The notes under the pieces were generated by a model. It saw only the letters and a program-made list of their open reading frames with translations. It ran no database searches and was not told the DNA's origin. Shown here one piece after another: positions 1-8,333 of a stretch of 64,000 nucleotides of DNA. Within the stretch, counting starts at the first letter, position 1. Every line of letters begins with the position of its first letter. A program made the translations under genes and the position numbers. Source of the DNA: Bacteroidales bacterium (lineage in GTDB: Bacteria; Bacteroidota; Bacteroidia; Bacteroidales; ML635J-15); assembly GCA_017651185.1 (NCBI GenBank), contig JAGCDJ010000021.1, forward strand, positions 1-64,000. The letters are read 5' to 3'.

Positions 1-240
1 GTAGCATTTGTTTGCATAATGATGGTCGTGAACCTTCGATTGTTTTCGCTGAAAATCAAATCTGTTAAACTAAAGGCAATAATCTGGCAACTGATACTTG
101 TCGCATCGCTGATTGCCTTTGTGTGCCTGTTTGGTGTACTCGGACTGGCATTCACGATTATTTTTTATGTAATATTGTCAATAATCAGGAATATCATTTG
201 TAAAGATGCAAAACATTGCACCGCTACAGAAGGTAATTAA
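1..240 (+). CDS. pssA: CDP-diacylglycerol-serine O-phosphatidyltransferase, C-terminal fragment (probable)
   Basis: The reading frame is open from the first base, so this is the end of a gene that starts before the window; the ATGs at 19 and 22 need not be the start. The visible 80 residues contain a hydrophobic segment, the motif LRLFSLKIKS, then two more hydrophobic segments and a short polar tail. A motif of the type (L/M)FxLKxK followed by two membrane helices is what I remember of the C-terminus of Bacteroidota PssA, which makes phosphatidylserine from CDP-diacylglycerol and serine in the inner membrane. The catalytic CDP-alcohol motif would lie upstream and is not visible, so this is recognition from a tail only. 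It could be another small polytopic membrane protein. Confidence 0.55.
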   Translation, partial: VAFVCIMMVVNLRLFSLKIKSVKLKAIIWQLILVASLIAFVCLFGVLGLAFTIIFYVILSIIRNIICKDAKHCTATEGN

Positions 241-290
241 ATCATTGAATTTTTGAATTTAAATATAAACATAGCAACAAACCATTAACA

Positions 291-316
291 GATGCTGAAA
301 CAAGTTCAGCATGACA
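291..316. repeat. Dispersed palindromic repeat, copy 1
   Basis: A 26-base element with 8-base inverted arms (ATGCTGAA and TTCAGCAT) around a 5-base loop. It recurs at 59037-59062 with one substitution. It lies in the 133-base gap before purS. Reverse-strand translation of it gives the HAELVSAS-like peptide often seen as a false ORF in Bacteroidota annotations. Confidence 0.8.
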
Positions 317-373
317 ACAAAGAGAAACAAGAAACATAGAAATCAGAAACAAGAAACTAAAAAACATATCACA

Positions 374-628
374 ATGAAATTTTACGCTCAAATCAATGTT
401 ATGCCACTTAAGGCATTGTTGGACCCACAAGGCAAAGCTGTATTGAACAGCGCAGTTAAGACCGGATTCGAAACTCTTCGCAATGTCCGCATTGGCAAGC
501 ACATAGATGTTGAAATAGAAGCTGCATCCGAAGCAGAGGCAAGCAAGAAGATTGACGAATTCTGCAGCAAGGTTCTCGTAAACCCGATAATCGAATCGTA
601 CGAGTTCACCGTAGCAGAAGTAAAGTAA
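374..628 (+). CDS. purS: Phosphoribosylformylglycinamidine synthase subunit PurS
   Basis: An 84-residue protein. It has the PurS hallmarks: a first beta strand (KFYAQINVM), then LLDPQGKAV, then VRIGKHIDVEIE, and an ending around IIESYEFTVAEV. These match the LDPQG and VRIGK motifs of Bacillus PurS. PurS is the small dimeric bridge of the three-part FGAM synthase (PurS, small PurL, PurQ), step four of purine synthesis. The start chosen is the ATG at 374; the longer frame from 311 would translate the palindromic repeat region and adds a lysine-rich stretch unlike the family. No purL or purQ is adjacent, although purN lies about 6 kb away. Many Bacteroidota instead use one large PurL, so the presence of purS predicts a small-type PurL elsewhere in this genome. 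Confidence 0.9.
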   Translation: MKFYAQINVMPLKALLDPQGKAVLNSAVKTGFETLRNVRIGKHIDVEIEAASEAEASKKIDEFCSKVLVNPIIESYEFTVAEVK

Positions 629-694
629 AAACTGCCGTCTGCCGATAAATTTTGGAAATGTGTTCAAACATGTTTCCTAGGTTCGTTTAGTCTG

Positions 695-2395
695 ATGAAG
701 GGACGGATTTTCAGCATATTGGTTGCCGTGCTTGCAGGTATGCTTGTACTTGCATGTGCCAAGCAGGTTGCGCTAACTGGCGGAACCAAGGACGTTACAC
801 CTCCCGAGGCAAAGGCATGTTCTCCTGAAAATGGTTCCACAAACTTCTCTTCAAAACACAAGTCGAAGTACATAATTGTGAAATTCAACGAGTACATCAA
901 ACTGAACGATGTCTCATCGAAACTGATTGTGTCGCCACCTATGGAAGAAAAACCCACAGCGGTAGTAAGTGGTAAAAAACTGAAAATCAAACTGAATACT
1001 ACACAGTTGAAACCAAACACTACCTACTGTCTTAACTTCAATGATGCAATCGCCGACATCAACGAAAATAACGCGATGAACAGTTTTGTGTATGCATTCT
1101 CTACGGGTCCTGAAATTGATTCTATGCAATTTGCAGGCACGGTTTTCGATTCTTACACGCGCAAACCTGTTGACGATGCTTGGGTGATGCTTTATAAAGA
1201 TTTCTCCGACACAGCAGTTACGACAAAAATCCCGGACTACATTACAAAGGTTGACAAGAAAGGCAACTTCTACATTAACTTCGTTGCTGAAAACGACTAC
1301 AAGGTTTTTGCCCTGCGCGACAACAATTCCGATTTTATGTTCAACCTGCCCGAAGAAGGCATTGCATTCATTGATACGGTTTTCCGTCCTGCGGTTGAGG
1401 TCTCCTATGATACGGTGAAGGCAAAGGATTCATTAAAAATGGATTCCATAGTCACAAAGTACAACTATACGCCCGATGACATAAAACTTTTGCTGTTCAA
1501 GGAAAACAAGACTCCGCAGTTCTTCAAGTCATTCAAGCGAGTGAAGCGCAACTATTTTGAACTGGTTTTCAATTTCACGCAATACGAAAAATACAACTTT
1601 ACAGTTCCTGGCGACAGTTCCGCTTTTGTATGGGCAAACGACAATCCCGACACGGTAAGAATCTGGTTGAAAGATACCTCACTAATTGCTTCCGACACAC
1701 TGAAAATCTTTGCAGAATATGTTGACCCCGCCTTCCCCGATTCGGTGCATTACGATACGCTAAAGTTTCGTAAGCAGGACAAACTGTTCCCCGACACTCT
1801 GCTTACCATGAAACTTTCAAAGGAAAAGCGTCCCGACACCGACTACAGCATTTTGTTCTCGCAACCAGTGGAAACATTCGATGCCAGCAAACTGACACTT
1901 TTCGGTGCTGTTGACACCTTGTTCGAGAAGATGGACTCTCGCGTTGAAAGGGATTCTCTTAATCCTCTGCGGTTAAAAGTTGTAGCCGAAATTGCTGAGG
2001 GACGAAAGTACAGGATTGCTGTCGATTCGGCATTTGCAACTTGCATATATGGATATACAAACGAGGCAGACACGGTTGACATTGTACCTATGCGCGAAAC
2101 TGATTTTGGTGCACTAAAAGTTATATTCCAAGACGATAAACCATACTTTGTAGAACTAATTCAAGGCGACAAAGTAATGGCACATGCTTCAGTTAGCGGA
2201 AAAACGGCATCCTTTGTCTATCTTACTCCTGGCAAATATGACATTAGGGTTGTTGAAGATGACAATCAGAATGACCGCTGGGACACAGGCGATTATTCCA
2301 TTCACCTACAGCCCGAAAAAGTATTCTATTATCCGCAGCAATACGAAATTCGCAGCAGTTGGGAACACGAGATAACATGGGAAAATAAGGAATAG
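695..2395 (+). CDS. Ig-like (Big_5) domain lipoprotein
   Basis: A 566-residue protein with a lipoprotein signal (hydrophobic residues 5-20, lipobox LVLAC, Cys21). The mature part begins with TGGTKDVTPP, a start common to a widespread Bacteroidota lipoprotein family with an N-terminal Big_5 (Ig-like) domain, here about residues 35-125, ending in the FSTGPE motif. The rest is rich in beta strands, including a carboxypeptidase-regulatory-like segment around residues 140-230 and a C-terminal segment with DDNQNDRWDTGDY, a calcium-site-like acidic loop also typical of the family. It is probably anchored at the outer membrane. The exact role is not known. It stands alone between purS and a convergent gene. 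Confidence 0.8.
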   Translation: MKGRIFSILVAVLAGMLVLACAKQVALTGGTKDVTPPEAKACSPENGSTNFSSKHKSKYIIVKFNEYIKLNDVSSKLIVSPPMEEKPTAVVSGKKLKIKLNTTQLKPNTTYCLNFNDAIADINENNAMNSFVYAFSTGPEIDSMQFAGTVFDSYTRKPVDDAWVMLYKDFSDTAVTTKIPDYITKVDKKGNFYINFVAENDYKVFALRDNNSDFMFNLPEEGIAFIDTVFRPAVEVSYDTVKAKDSLKMDSIVTKYNYTPDDIKLLLFKENKTPQFFKSFKRVKRNYFELVFNFTQYEKYNFTVPGDSSAFVWANDNPDTVRIWLKDTSLIASDTLKIFAEYVDPAFPDSVHYDTLKFRKQDKLFPDTLLTMKLSKEKRPDTDYSILFSQPVETFDASKLTLFGAVDTLFEKMDSRVERDSLNPLRLKVVAEIAEGRKYRIAVDSAFATCIYGYTNEADTVDIVPMRETDFGALKVIFQDDKPYFVELIQGDKVMAHASVSGKTASFVYLTPGKYDIRVVEDDNQNDRWDTGDYSIHLQPEKVFYYPQQYEIRSSWEHEITWENKE

Positions 2396-2437
2396 TCCCG
2401 CTATCATTACTAAATTGAAACCAATTAGTTCCAACAA

Positions 2438-3124
2438 TTATAATTTCATTATCAGATATATCGCTCCGGCAATTACTACGACTATAGAAATTATCAGGTA
2501 AATGATGGCATTGACTCTGGTTTTACGGTCGTACATGGCAACTTTCTCACCATTGAATAATTGTTTTTTCCCGAGCAACGATGCGGCTAGGAAAATGCCG
2601 ATTATACCACCAAGGAAAGCAAAGATGTAGCCAATAATGATTGTACCATAACCGCCAAACTTAGGTTGGCGAACTTCTTCGAGACGCTTCTGGCGATATG
2701 CGTCTACCACCTCGTCGGACACATGCTTGCCACGCTTGTCGAGCAGGGTTTGTGCCATTACGATGTCTTCGACCGCCCATTCATCAGGTTTCTTTATAAC
2801 ATCAAGAAGTTCCTCGTCGCTGAACTCGTTGAGCAATGTATTTTCTTCGCTTCCTGCATTGCCGAAATATTCTGCTATGTGACTGCGAAGTTCTGTTTGC
2901 GAGCGCTCGAAATCGTCCTCGGCAATCATAAGCATGAACTTGTACTGCATGGCATCTTCGGCAACCTGCACACCATACGCCGATGACAATACATCGTTGC
3001 TGTCAGCTCGCGGATTTTCAATGGTATAGTCTATTCCGCAATCATCGAACACATCGGTGAAAAATTTCATGTCTTCCTCGTTGCGGAATACCCTGAACAA
3101 TATGTATTTCTTTTCGTCTTCCAT
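2438..3124 (-). CDS. Conserved hypothetical membrane protein, DUF2007-like N-terminus
   Basis: About 228 residues from the Met at 3124, six bases after the aroE stop; an upstream in-frame Met at 3148 would overlap aroE and is less likely. The N-terminal 85 residues (YILFRVFRNEEDMKFF, CGIDYTIE, YKFMLMIAEDDFERS) have the layout of DUF2007-type small domains. A charged helical region follows, then two hydrophobic segments at about residues 160-185 and 205-228, separated by a short basic loop. This suggests a cytoplasmic domain attached to the inner membrane by two helices. It is the last gene of the leftward aroE run. I do not know its function. Confidence 0.7.
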   Translation of the reverse strand: MEDEKKYILFRVFRNEEDMKFFTDVFDDCGIDYTIENPRADSNDVLSSAYGVQVAEDAMQYKFMLMIAEDDFERSQTELRSHIAEYFGNAGSEENTLLNEFSDEELLDVIKKPDEWAVEDIVMAQTLLDKRGKHVSDEVVDAYRQKRLEEVRQPKFGGYGTIIIGYIFAFLGGIIGIFLAASLLGKKQLFNGEKVAMYDRKTRVNAIIYLIISIVVVIAGAIYLIMKL

Positions 3125-3129
3125 CTTGC

Positions 3130-3894
3130 TTAAATATTTTCGTTCCAAATTTCCCAGGCCTTGTCTGCTTGTTCGTATAGCATTGTTAGCCCGTTTGCTG
3201 TTCTCGCACCCTGTGCCTCACACTTCTCCATGAACTTTGTCTTCGATGGATTGTATACAAGGTCGAGGCAGATATGCTCTGTCGTTATCCCTTCGTATGG
3301 TATCTGCGGGAAATTCGACACATTTGGAAACATTCCGACTGGCGTTGCATTGACAATCAACTTGTAGTCGCCTATTATGCGAGGGGTCAGTTTCTTGTAC
3401 GGCAGTTCATCGAGTGTGGATGGCAATCGGGACACATTTGTCGACTTTATTCCCATTTCCGAAAGAGCAACCTTGGCTGTCTTTGCCGAACCACCGCTTC
3501 CGAGTATCAACGCCTTGCAGTCGGCAGGAAGTTCGAGCATGGTAAATGTCTTGCGCAGACCAAAGATGTCGGTATTGTAACCTTTCAAAGTCGTGTAGTC
3601 GCCGTTGCGGGTTATCTTTATGACATTCACAGTACCGAGTTTCAACACGGTAGGATCAAGTTCGTCGAGGAAAGGAATAATGGTTTCCTTGTATGGCGAT
3701 GTTACATTCAGTCCGACCAAATTCGGATTTCCCGAAATTATGTTCGTCACTTTCGAAACTTCCGAAATTGGAAAAAGTGTGTACTTGCAGTTCGTAAGTC
3801 CCAGTTCCGCGAATTTCTTGGTAAAATATTTCTGCGAAAGCGAATGGCTCAGCGAACCACCTATAAGTCCGAATTGTCGTTTGTTATTTGGCAT
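3130..3894 (-). CDS. aroE: Shikimate dehydrogenase (NADP+)
   Basis: A 254-residue protein, normal for the short Bacteroidota AroE. It reduces 3-dehydroshikimate to shikimate in the pathway to aromatic amino acids. Visible motifs: FGLIGGSLSHSLS at the start (shikimate-binding serines), NVTSPYKE with the catalytic lysine at about residue 68, YNTDIFG with the catalytic aspartate, the dinucleotide-binding glycine loop LGSGGSAKT, VNATPVGM, and the C-terminal GLTMLYEQA helix. All key residues are present. It lies in a leftward gene run with a DUF368 gene upstream and the DUF2007-like gene immediately downstream, probably co-transcribed. Confidence 0.95.
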   Translation of the reverse strand: MPNNKRQFGLIGGSLSHSLSQKYFTKKFAELGLTNCKYTLFPISEVSKVTNIISGNPNLVGLNVTSPYKETIIPFLDELDPTVLKLGTVNVIKITRNGDYTTLKGYNTDIFGLRKTFTMLELPADCKALILGSGGSAKTAKVALSEMGIKSTNVSRLPSTLDELPYKKLTPRIIGDYKLIVNATPVGMFPNVSNFPQIPYEGITTEHICLDLVYNPSKTKFMEKCEAQGARTANGLTMLYEQADKAWEIWNENI

Positions 3895-3931
3895 GGAAGA
3901 TATTTTTTTTGTTTTTATGGCTTTGTTTGAT

Positions 3932-3973
3932 GGGCTAAAGCCCGTTTCTGTTGAGACGCAAAATTTTGCGTCT
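3932..3973. repeat. Dispersed palindromes between aroE and the DUF368 gene
   Basis: Two palindromes sit side by side: GGGCTAAAGCCC at 3932-3943 and the perfect 20-base palindrome AGACGCAAAATTTTGCGTCT at 3954-3973. The first recurs inverted at 58994-59005 with matching flanks. The linking segment CGTTTCTGTTGAGACGC (3943-3959) recurs inverted, with one change, at 32852-32868. Confidence 0.75.
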
Positions 3974-4009
3974 GTACAATTCGATGCTTTTTGCCTTTTA
4001 GTCCATTTA

Positions 4010-4957
4010 TCAATTATCTTTTGTCATTTGTTCGTTATCCTCTGTTGCTTCTTCTTTCTTGGACTTCATCCTACTTGCTATGGTTTCCGTTGCAATTATC
4101 AATCCTGCACCTAATATAATAATAGCGACTGCGATGAAAAACTCTGCGTTCATTTCTGGTAGGATGTTGTCTTTTGCCATAGGAAGCGCACCGTTCTCAT
4201 AGATTTTCCACGGCCATATAATTGGAAGACTTCCGACAATAAATCCAGTGAGAAGCGAAATCGTCATGTCGTGGTAGTGCTTGAAAATCCAAGCAAGCAC
4301 ATGTGCGAATGCTATAATTCCGACAACCACACCAATCATTACAGGCGCGATTACTTTCATTGCCTCCATTGGATTTTTTGTAAGCATGTCGATGGCATTG
4401 ATTACAAGAGAGTAATCACCCATAAGCACAAGTATGTATGACCCCGAAATTCCAGGCAGTATCATTCCGCTTGAACCTATCGCACCACAAAGCACCAAGT
4501 AGAAGAAATTGTCATTTTCTTGTGCAGTGGTTCCAAAGGCAATCAACAACGAAACACCTATTCCAATTATAAATGCTACAATTACCCATAAATTCCATTT
4601 CTTGATGGTTTTCCCGACATAAAAGATTGACGCTATCAGCAGTCCGAAGAAAAGCGCCCATATATATGTAGGATAATTCTCGAACAGGTACTTGAACAAT
4701 TTTGCCACCGAAATCATTGCCACGGCTATACCGAGTAGCACCTCGAACAGGAAAACGAAGTCGGTATGTTTTGCAAACTCCTTGAATTTGCCTGTGAAAA
4801 GCAGTTTTATTGCGGTGAAGTTGAACGATTTTAGTGAATTAATCAGTCTTTCAAATATGCCAACTATGAGTGCAATTGTTCCTCCTGAAACTCCTGCAAT
4901 CACATTTGCCACTCCCATTGCCACGCCTTTTAGCGTGTTTACGATAAAATTTTTCAT
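4010..4957 (-). CDS. DUF368 family polytopic membrane protein
   Basis: A 315-residue, strongly hydrophobic protein with about eight to nine predicted membrane segments. It matches DUF368: the N-terminal KGVAMGVANVIAGVSGGTIA with a glycine-rich re-entrant look, ISVAKLFKYLFENYPTYIWALFFGLL, and a second symmetrical motif GMILPGISGSYILVLMG. The two glycine motifs suggest an internal two-fold repeat as in transporters; members of the family have been linked to undecaprenyl-phosphate recycling, which I mention as family knowledge, not proven here. The C-terminus is charged and cytoplasmic. The start is one base from the stop of the endonuclease gene upstream, so the two are probably translationally coupled. 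Confidence 0.85.
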   Translation of the reverse strand: MKNFIVNTLKGVAMGVANVIAGVSGGTIALIVGIFERLINSLKSFNFTAIKLLFTGKFKEFAKHTDFVFLFEVLLGIAVAMISVAKLFKYLFENYPTYIWALFFGLLIASIFYVGKTIKKWNLWVIVAFIIGIGVSLLIAFGTTAQENDNFFYLVLCGAIGSSGMILPGISGSYILVLMGDYSLVINAIDMLTKNPMEAMKVIAPVMIGVVVGIIAFAHVLAWIFKHYHDMTISLLTGFIVGSLPIIWPWKIYENGALPMAKDNILPEMNAEFFIAVAIIILGAGLIIATETIASRMKSKKEEATEDNEQMTKDN

Positions 4958-4958
4958 C

Positions 4959-6023
4959 CTAATACTTTATAATCTTTGTTGTTGCGGAACTTCCATCGGA
5001 AAACTCAATGCGCACAAAGTACATTCCGTTTTCCAACTGTTCCAAGTTTATCGTCGCAAAATTAGTCCCTATGTTACAATACAAAGTTTTCTCGCCAAGA
5101 ATATTGAAAATTGATGCCGAAGTCATTGTCCTGTCGGAAGATATGTCAACTATGCCGTTTGTAGGATTTGGCGCTATCGAGAATTTTGGCGTATTATCCT
5201 CAGTTACTGCTCCAACCTCCGGACCTAGACAGGATTCGAAGTCGCAATGGTCGTTCCAGATGGCATCCACGAAATACGGACAGTCGATGAACGGATTGCG
5301 GTTGTGCTGGATTGCGTAAACAGCATTGTTGCGGTCGATTTCCTTTTGCGACACTGGGTCGGCATAGTGCCATTCTATGAGCATACGCAGCGCCCAAGGT
5401 TTCAGTTGACTCCCTTCGAACATCGATTCGGATGTCTGACCTAGATTCTTGTCCTTGTAGCATACGCTCATATAAAAATAGGTACGGGCGAGGTCTCCCT
5501 TGTATTCGTCGACTGGTTCAAATGCCGTACCCGAGTATCCAGAATATGAGCATGGTCCAACCTTGCTGCCATTGTCAGACGTATAAGTCGGATTTGAGAC
5601 CTTACCCAGAGGCAAGTTTCCGCGCCTGTTGTTCACCCATCCATCGGTTGGATATACATGGAAAAGGTCGGTTTTCATAGGCGTTGCTTCGCCGAACCAA
5701 CTTTGCGGCACCGAATGTTCACGGTTGTAGCAGTCGCATTCACGGTTGTAACTCCCGCACTGGTCGGTTGAGTATATGAAATCACAATTAGAATATATGT
5801 CCCATATAGTGTCGCCGTTGCGCAGGTCTGTTTGGTAAAATTTTGCCCACAGTTGCCCATAATCCAGTTGCGTATGTGACGAAATTATGGTGTATAGTTT
5901 CTGTCGCAATTCTTCACCGCAAAGGTCGCGGGTAGAATTGTAATAACCTTGTGGCATCTGCGCGAATGTCGTTGTGGCACAGAAACATATTATGACAAGT
6001 ATAACTTTGTTCAAATATCTCAT
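4959..6023 (-). CDS. Secreted endonuclease I family protein with T9SS sorting domain
   Basis: About 354 residues from the Met at 6023. That Met begins a classic signal peptide (MRYLNKVILVIICFCATTTFAQ); the longer frame to 6101 adds an unlikely leader. The body is an endonuclease I domain (residues about 25-265) with CDCYNREHSVPQSW, DLFHVYPTDGWVNNRRGNLP and ALRMLIEWHYADPVS, the His-Asn (HNH-like, beta-beta-alpha metal) region of EndA/NucM enzymes. From about residue 280, FSIAPNPTNGIVDI, an FNILGEK-like strand and the closing LENGMYFVRI...SSATTKIIKY form a type A T9SS C-terminal sorting domain. It is therefore probably exported by Sec, moved across the outer membrane by type IX secretion, and degrades extracellular nucleic acid. 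Many cysteines fit an extracellular protein. Confidence 0.92.
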   Translation of the reverse strand: MRYLNKVILVIICFCATTTFAQMPQGYYNSTRDLCGEELRQKLYTIISSHTQLDYGQLWAKFYQTDLRNGDTIWDIYSNCDFIYSTDQCGSYNRECDCYNREHSVPQSWFGEATPMKTDLFHVYPTDGWVNNRRGNLPLGKVSNPTYTSDNGSKVGPCSYSGYSGTAFEPVDEYKGDLARTYFYMSVCYKDKNLGQTSESMFEGSQLKPWALRMLIEWHYADPVSQKEIDRNNAVYAIQHNRNPFIDCPYFVDAIWNDHCDFESCLGPEVGAVTEDNTPKFSIAPNPTNGIVDISSDRTMTSASIFNILGEKTLYCNIGTNFATINLEQLENGMYFVRIEFSDGSSATTKIIKY

Positions 6024-6102
6024 CGAAAAATATTTTTGCAAAGGTAAAACTAATTTACGAGTTTGAATTTTCGATTGCGTTTTTAATAGCCAAATTATCA
6101 AA

Positions 6103-6684
6103 TTATTGAATCCTCTTCGCGATTTCCTCTATCACCTCCGGATAATGCTTGTATTCTAGTGCATGAACCTTGTTGGCTATGTCGTCGGGAGAGTCGGATG
6201 GGTCGATTGCAACCTTTGCCTGAAAGACCGTACTGCCCTTGTCGTAGTTGCCATCGATGAGGTGGATGGTGATGCCAGTCTCGGTTTCTCCGCTCTGCTT
6301 TACGGCCTCGTGCACGTGCATGCCGTACATTCCCTTTCCGCCAAACTTGGGCAGCAGGGCAGGATGTATGTTTACTATTCGACCTGGATAAGCATCGATG
6401 AGGTATTGCGGAACCAGCCAGAGGAAACCAGCAAGGACTATCATGTCGATGTCGTGTTCAGATAGGTACTCCATAATTTTTTTCCCATCATTAAACTCGG
6501 CTCGGTTGAACGTCATTGAATCAAGGTTTAGACGTTTTGCTCGCTCCAAAACGAAGGCATCGGGTTTATTGCAGAGTACGCAGACTGGTTTTGCGGTAGT
6601 TTTTTCACTGAAATAATTTGCTATGTTTTCCACGTTAGTGCCTGAACCAGAGGCAAATAGCGCTATTTTGACGGTTTTGTCCAT
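6103..6684 (-). CDS. purN: Phosphoribosylglycinamide formyltransferase
   Basis: A 193-residue GAR transformylase. It transfers the formyl group from 10-formyl-THF to GAR in purine synthesis. The substrate-binding loop FASGSGTN opens the protein. The active site is visible: Asn and His in VNIHPALLP, the FGGKGMYG loop, and the Asp in the DGNYDKG motif, the expected Asn-His-Asp set. Length is normal. It is divergent from acpP across a 155-base gap and heads a leftward run; the secreted nuclease starts about 80 bases after its stop. Confidence 0.95.
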   Translation of the reverse strand: MDKTVKIALFASGSGTNVENIANYFSEKTTAKPVCVLCNKPDAFVLERAKRLNLDSMTFNRAEFNDGKKIMEYLSEHDIDMIVLAGFLWLVPQYLIDAYPGRIVNIHPALLPKFGGKGMYGMHVHEAVKQSGETETGITIHLIDGNYDKGSTVFQAKVAIDPSDSPDDIANKVHALEYKHYPEVIEEIAKRIQ

Positions 6685-6761
6685 TGTTGTGACCTTTATG
6701 TTTGATTATCAATGCAAAGTACATCAAAAAAAATGGCAATGGCAAAAAAGAATTAAAAAAG

Positions 6762-6793
6762 TTTGACTATCTAAAATGTATTTAGTTATTTTG
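6762..6793 (+). promoter_or_regulatory. Promoter for acpP-fabF-rnc
   Basis: TTTG at 6762-6765, a 20-base spacer and TTATTTTG at 6786-6793 fit the Bacteroidota TTTG/TAnnTTTG promoter with one mismatch. The predicted transcript starts near 6800, leaving an AT-rich leader of about 40 bases before acpP. Confidence 0.65.
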
Positions 6794-6839
6794 CACCGAT
6801 TTTTTTTTAATGATTTTTATTAACTAAAATTAATGTTTT

Positions 6840-7079
6840 ATGTCAGACATTGCATCTAGAGTAAAAAGTATTATCGTTGAAAAATTGGGCGTTGACGAAG
6901 CCGAAGTAACACCTGAAGCAAGTTTCATTTCCGATTTGGGTGCTGATTCATTGGATACAGTTGAATTGACAATGGAATTCGAAAAGGAATTTGGTGTTGA
7001 AATTCCTGACACAGAAGCAGAAAACCTTACTACAGTAGGTGCTGCAATCGCTTACATAGAAGCACACATGAAGCAATAG
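6840..7079 (+). CDS. acpP: Acyl carrier protein
   Basis: A 79-residue acidic four-helix carrier of fatty acyl chains. The phosphopantetheine attachment site is the Ser in [15 protein letters not shown], and helix 3 ([22 protein letters not shown]) is typical. It carries the growing chain for FabF (next gene) and donates hydroxyacyl groups to LpxA and LpxD, both encoded nearby. Three bases separate its stop from fabF, a near-universal bacterial pair. Confidence 0.98.
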   Translation: MSDIASRVKSIIVEKLGVDEAEVTPEASFISDLGADSLDTVELTMEFEKEFGVEIPDTEAENLTTVGAAIAYIEAHMKQ

Positions 7080-7082
7080 TTT

Positions 7083-8333
7083 ATGGAGTTAAAGAGGGTT
7101 GTCGTAACCGGCATGGGCGCAATATCGCCCGTTGGTCTGACCTGTCTCGAGACATGGAACAATGTCAGGGACGGAGTCAGTGGTTCTGCCCTTATCGACA
7201 CCTACGACACCTCTTCTTCTAAAACTAAATTTGCCTGCATCGTTAAAAATTTTTCTCCCGAGTTGTATTTCGACAGGAAGGAACTTCGCAAACTTGACAG
7301 GTTCACTCAGTTTGCCCTGGTATCTTCCGACGAGGCCATCAAGGACTGCGGCATAACCCTTGATTCAATAGACAAGACAAGGGCTGGAGTTATATGGGCA
7401 TCGGGCATAGGCGGTTCGAATACCATTTTCGGAGAAATATTCGACTATGCCGGCAGTGCAGTATCAAGGTTCTCCCCGTTCTTCATACCGAAGATGATAG
7501 CCGACATCGCAGCCGGTACAATATCTATAAGGTATGGGTTTATGGGGCCGAACTACAATACTGTTTCGGCATGTGCTTCATCGGCGAATGCCATAATCGA
7601 TTCTGTAAACCTTATCCGCCTCGGAATGGCCGACATGATAGTGACCGGAGGTTCCGAAGCTTCGGTTAACGAGGTGGGAATGGAAGGTTTCCAGTCAATG
7701 CAGGCAATATCGAAGAACAACGATGAGTATCAGACTGCATCGCGTCCGTTCTGCGCTACTCGCGACGGATTTGTGATGGGCGAGGGCGGTTGTGCCTTGG
7801 TGCTCGAGGAATACGAGCATGCCGTAAATCGCGGAGCCAAGATATACGCCGAAATTGTAGGTGTTGGACTTTCTGCCGATGCCTACCATATTACCGCTCC
7901 GCATCCCGAAGGACTCGGTGGTGTGATTGCAATGAGCAACGCTTTGAAAAATGCAGGAATCGCTCCCGAAAAAATCGACTACATCAATGCACATGCAACA
8001 TCAACACCGATAGGTGATGTTCCCGAAATAATTGCAATACAAAAGGTTTTCGGCGATCACGCCTACAAGTTGAACATCAGTTCCACTAAGTCTGAAATCG
8101 GACATCTGCTGGGCGCTGCTGGTGCTATCGAATCGATGTTCTGCATATTTGCAATAAATGATAGCGTTGTGCCTCCGACGATTAACCATAAGCAGTACGA
8201 CGAGAAGATTGACCGCAACCTTAACCTGACGTTGCATAAGGCACAGAAGCGCAACGTCGATTATGCAATGTCCAATGCATTCGGTTTCAGCGGTCACAAT
8301 ACATCCATCATCTTCAAAAAAATGGGCGTATAA
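7083..8333 (+). CDS. fabF: Beta-ketoacyl-ACP synthase II
   Basis: A 416-residue thiolase-fold condensing enzyme that extends fatty acids by Claisen condensation with malonyl-ACP. The catalytic Cys is in TVSACASSANAI, the first His in INAHATSTPIGD, and the second His in SEIGHLLGAAGAIES with its preceding Lys. The FGFSGHNTS C-terminal glycine motif closes the fold. Length is normal for FabF. It sits between acpP and rnc; its stop codon overlaps the rnc start by one base, so the three genes form one operon. Confidence 0.97.
   Translation: MELKRVVVTGMGAISPVGLTCLETWNNVRDGVSGSALIDTYDTSSSKTKFACIVKNFSPELYFDRKELRKLDRFTQFALVSSDEAIKDCGITLDSIDKTRAGVIWASGIGGSNTIFGEIFDYAGSAVSRFSPFFIPKMIADIAAGTISIRYGFMGPNYNTVSACASSANAIIDSVNLIRLGMADMIVTGGSEASVNEVGMEGFQSMQAISKNNDEYQTASRPFCATRDGFVMGEGGCALVLEEYEHAVNRGAKIYAEIVGVGLSADAYHITAPHPEGLGGVIAMSNALKNAGIAPEKIDYINAHATSTPIGDVPEIIAIQKVFGDHAYKLNISSTKSEIGHLLGAAGAIESMFCIFAINDSVVPPTINHKQYDEKIDRNLNLTLHKAQKRNVDYAMSNAFGFSGHNTSIIFKKMGV

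Noticed and set aside
242..667. Minus-strand 141-residue frame opposite purS
   Set aside because: It overlaps purS and translates the palindromic repeat into the HAELVSAS-type peptide, a common false ORF.
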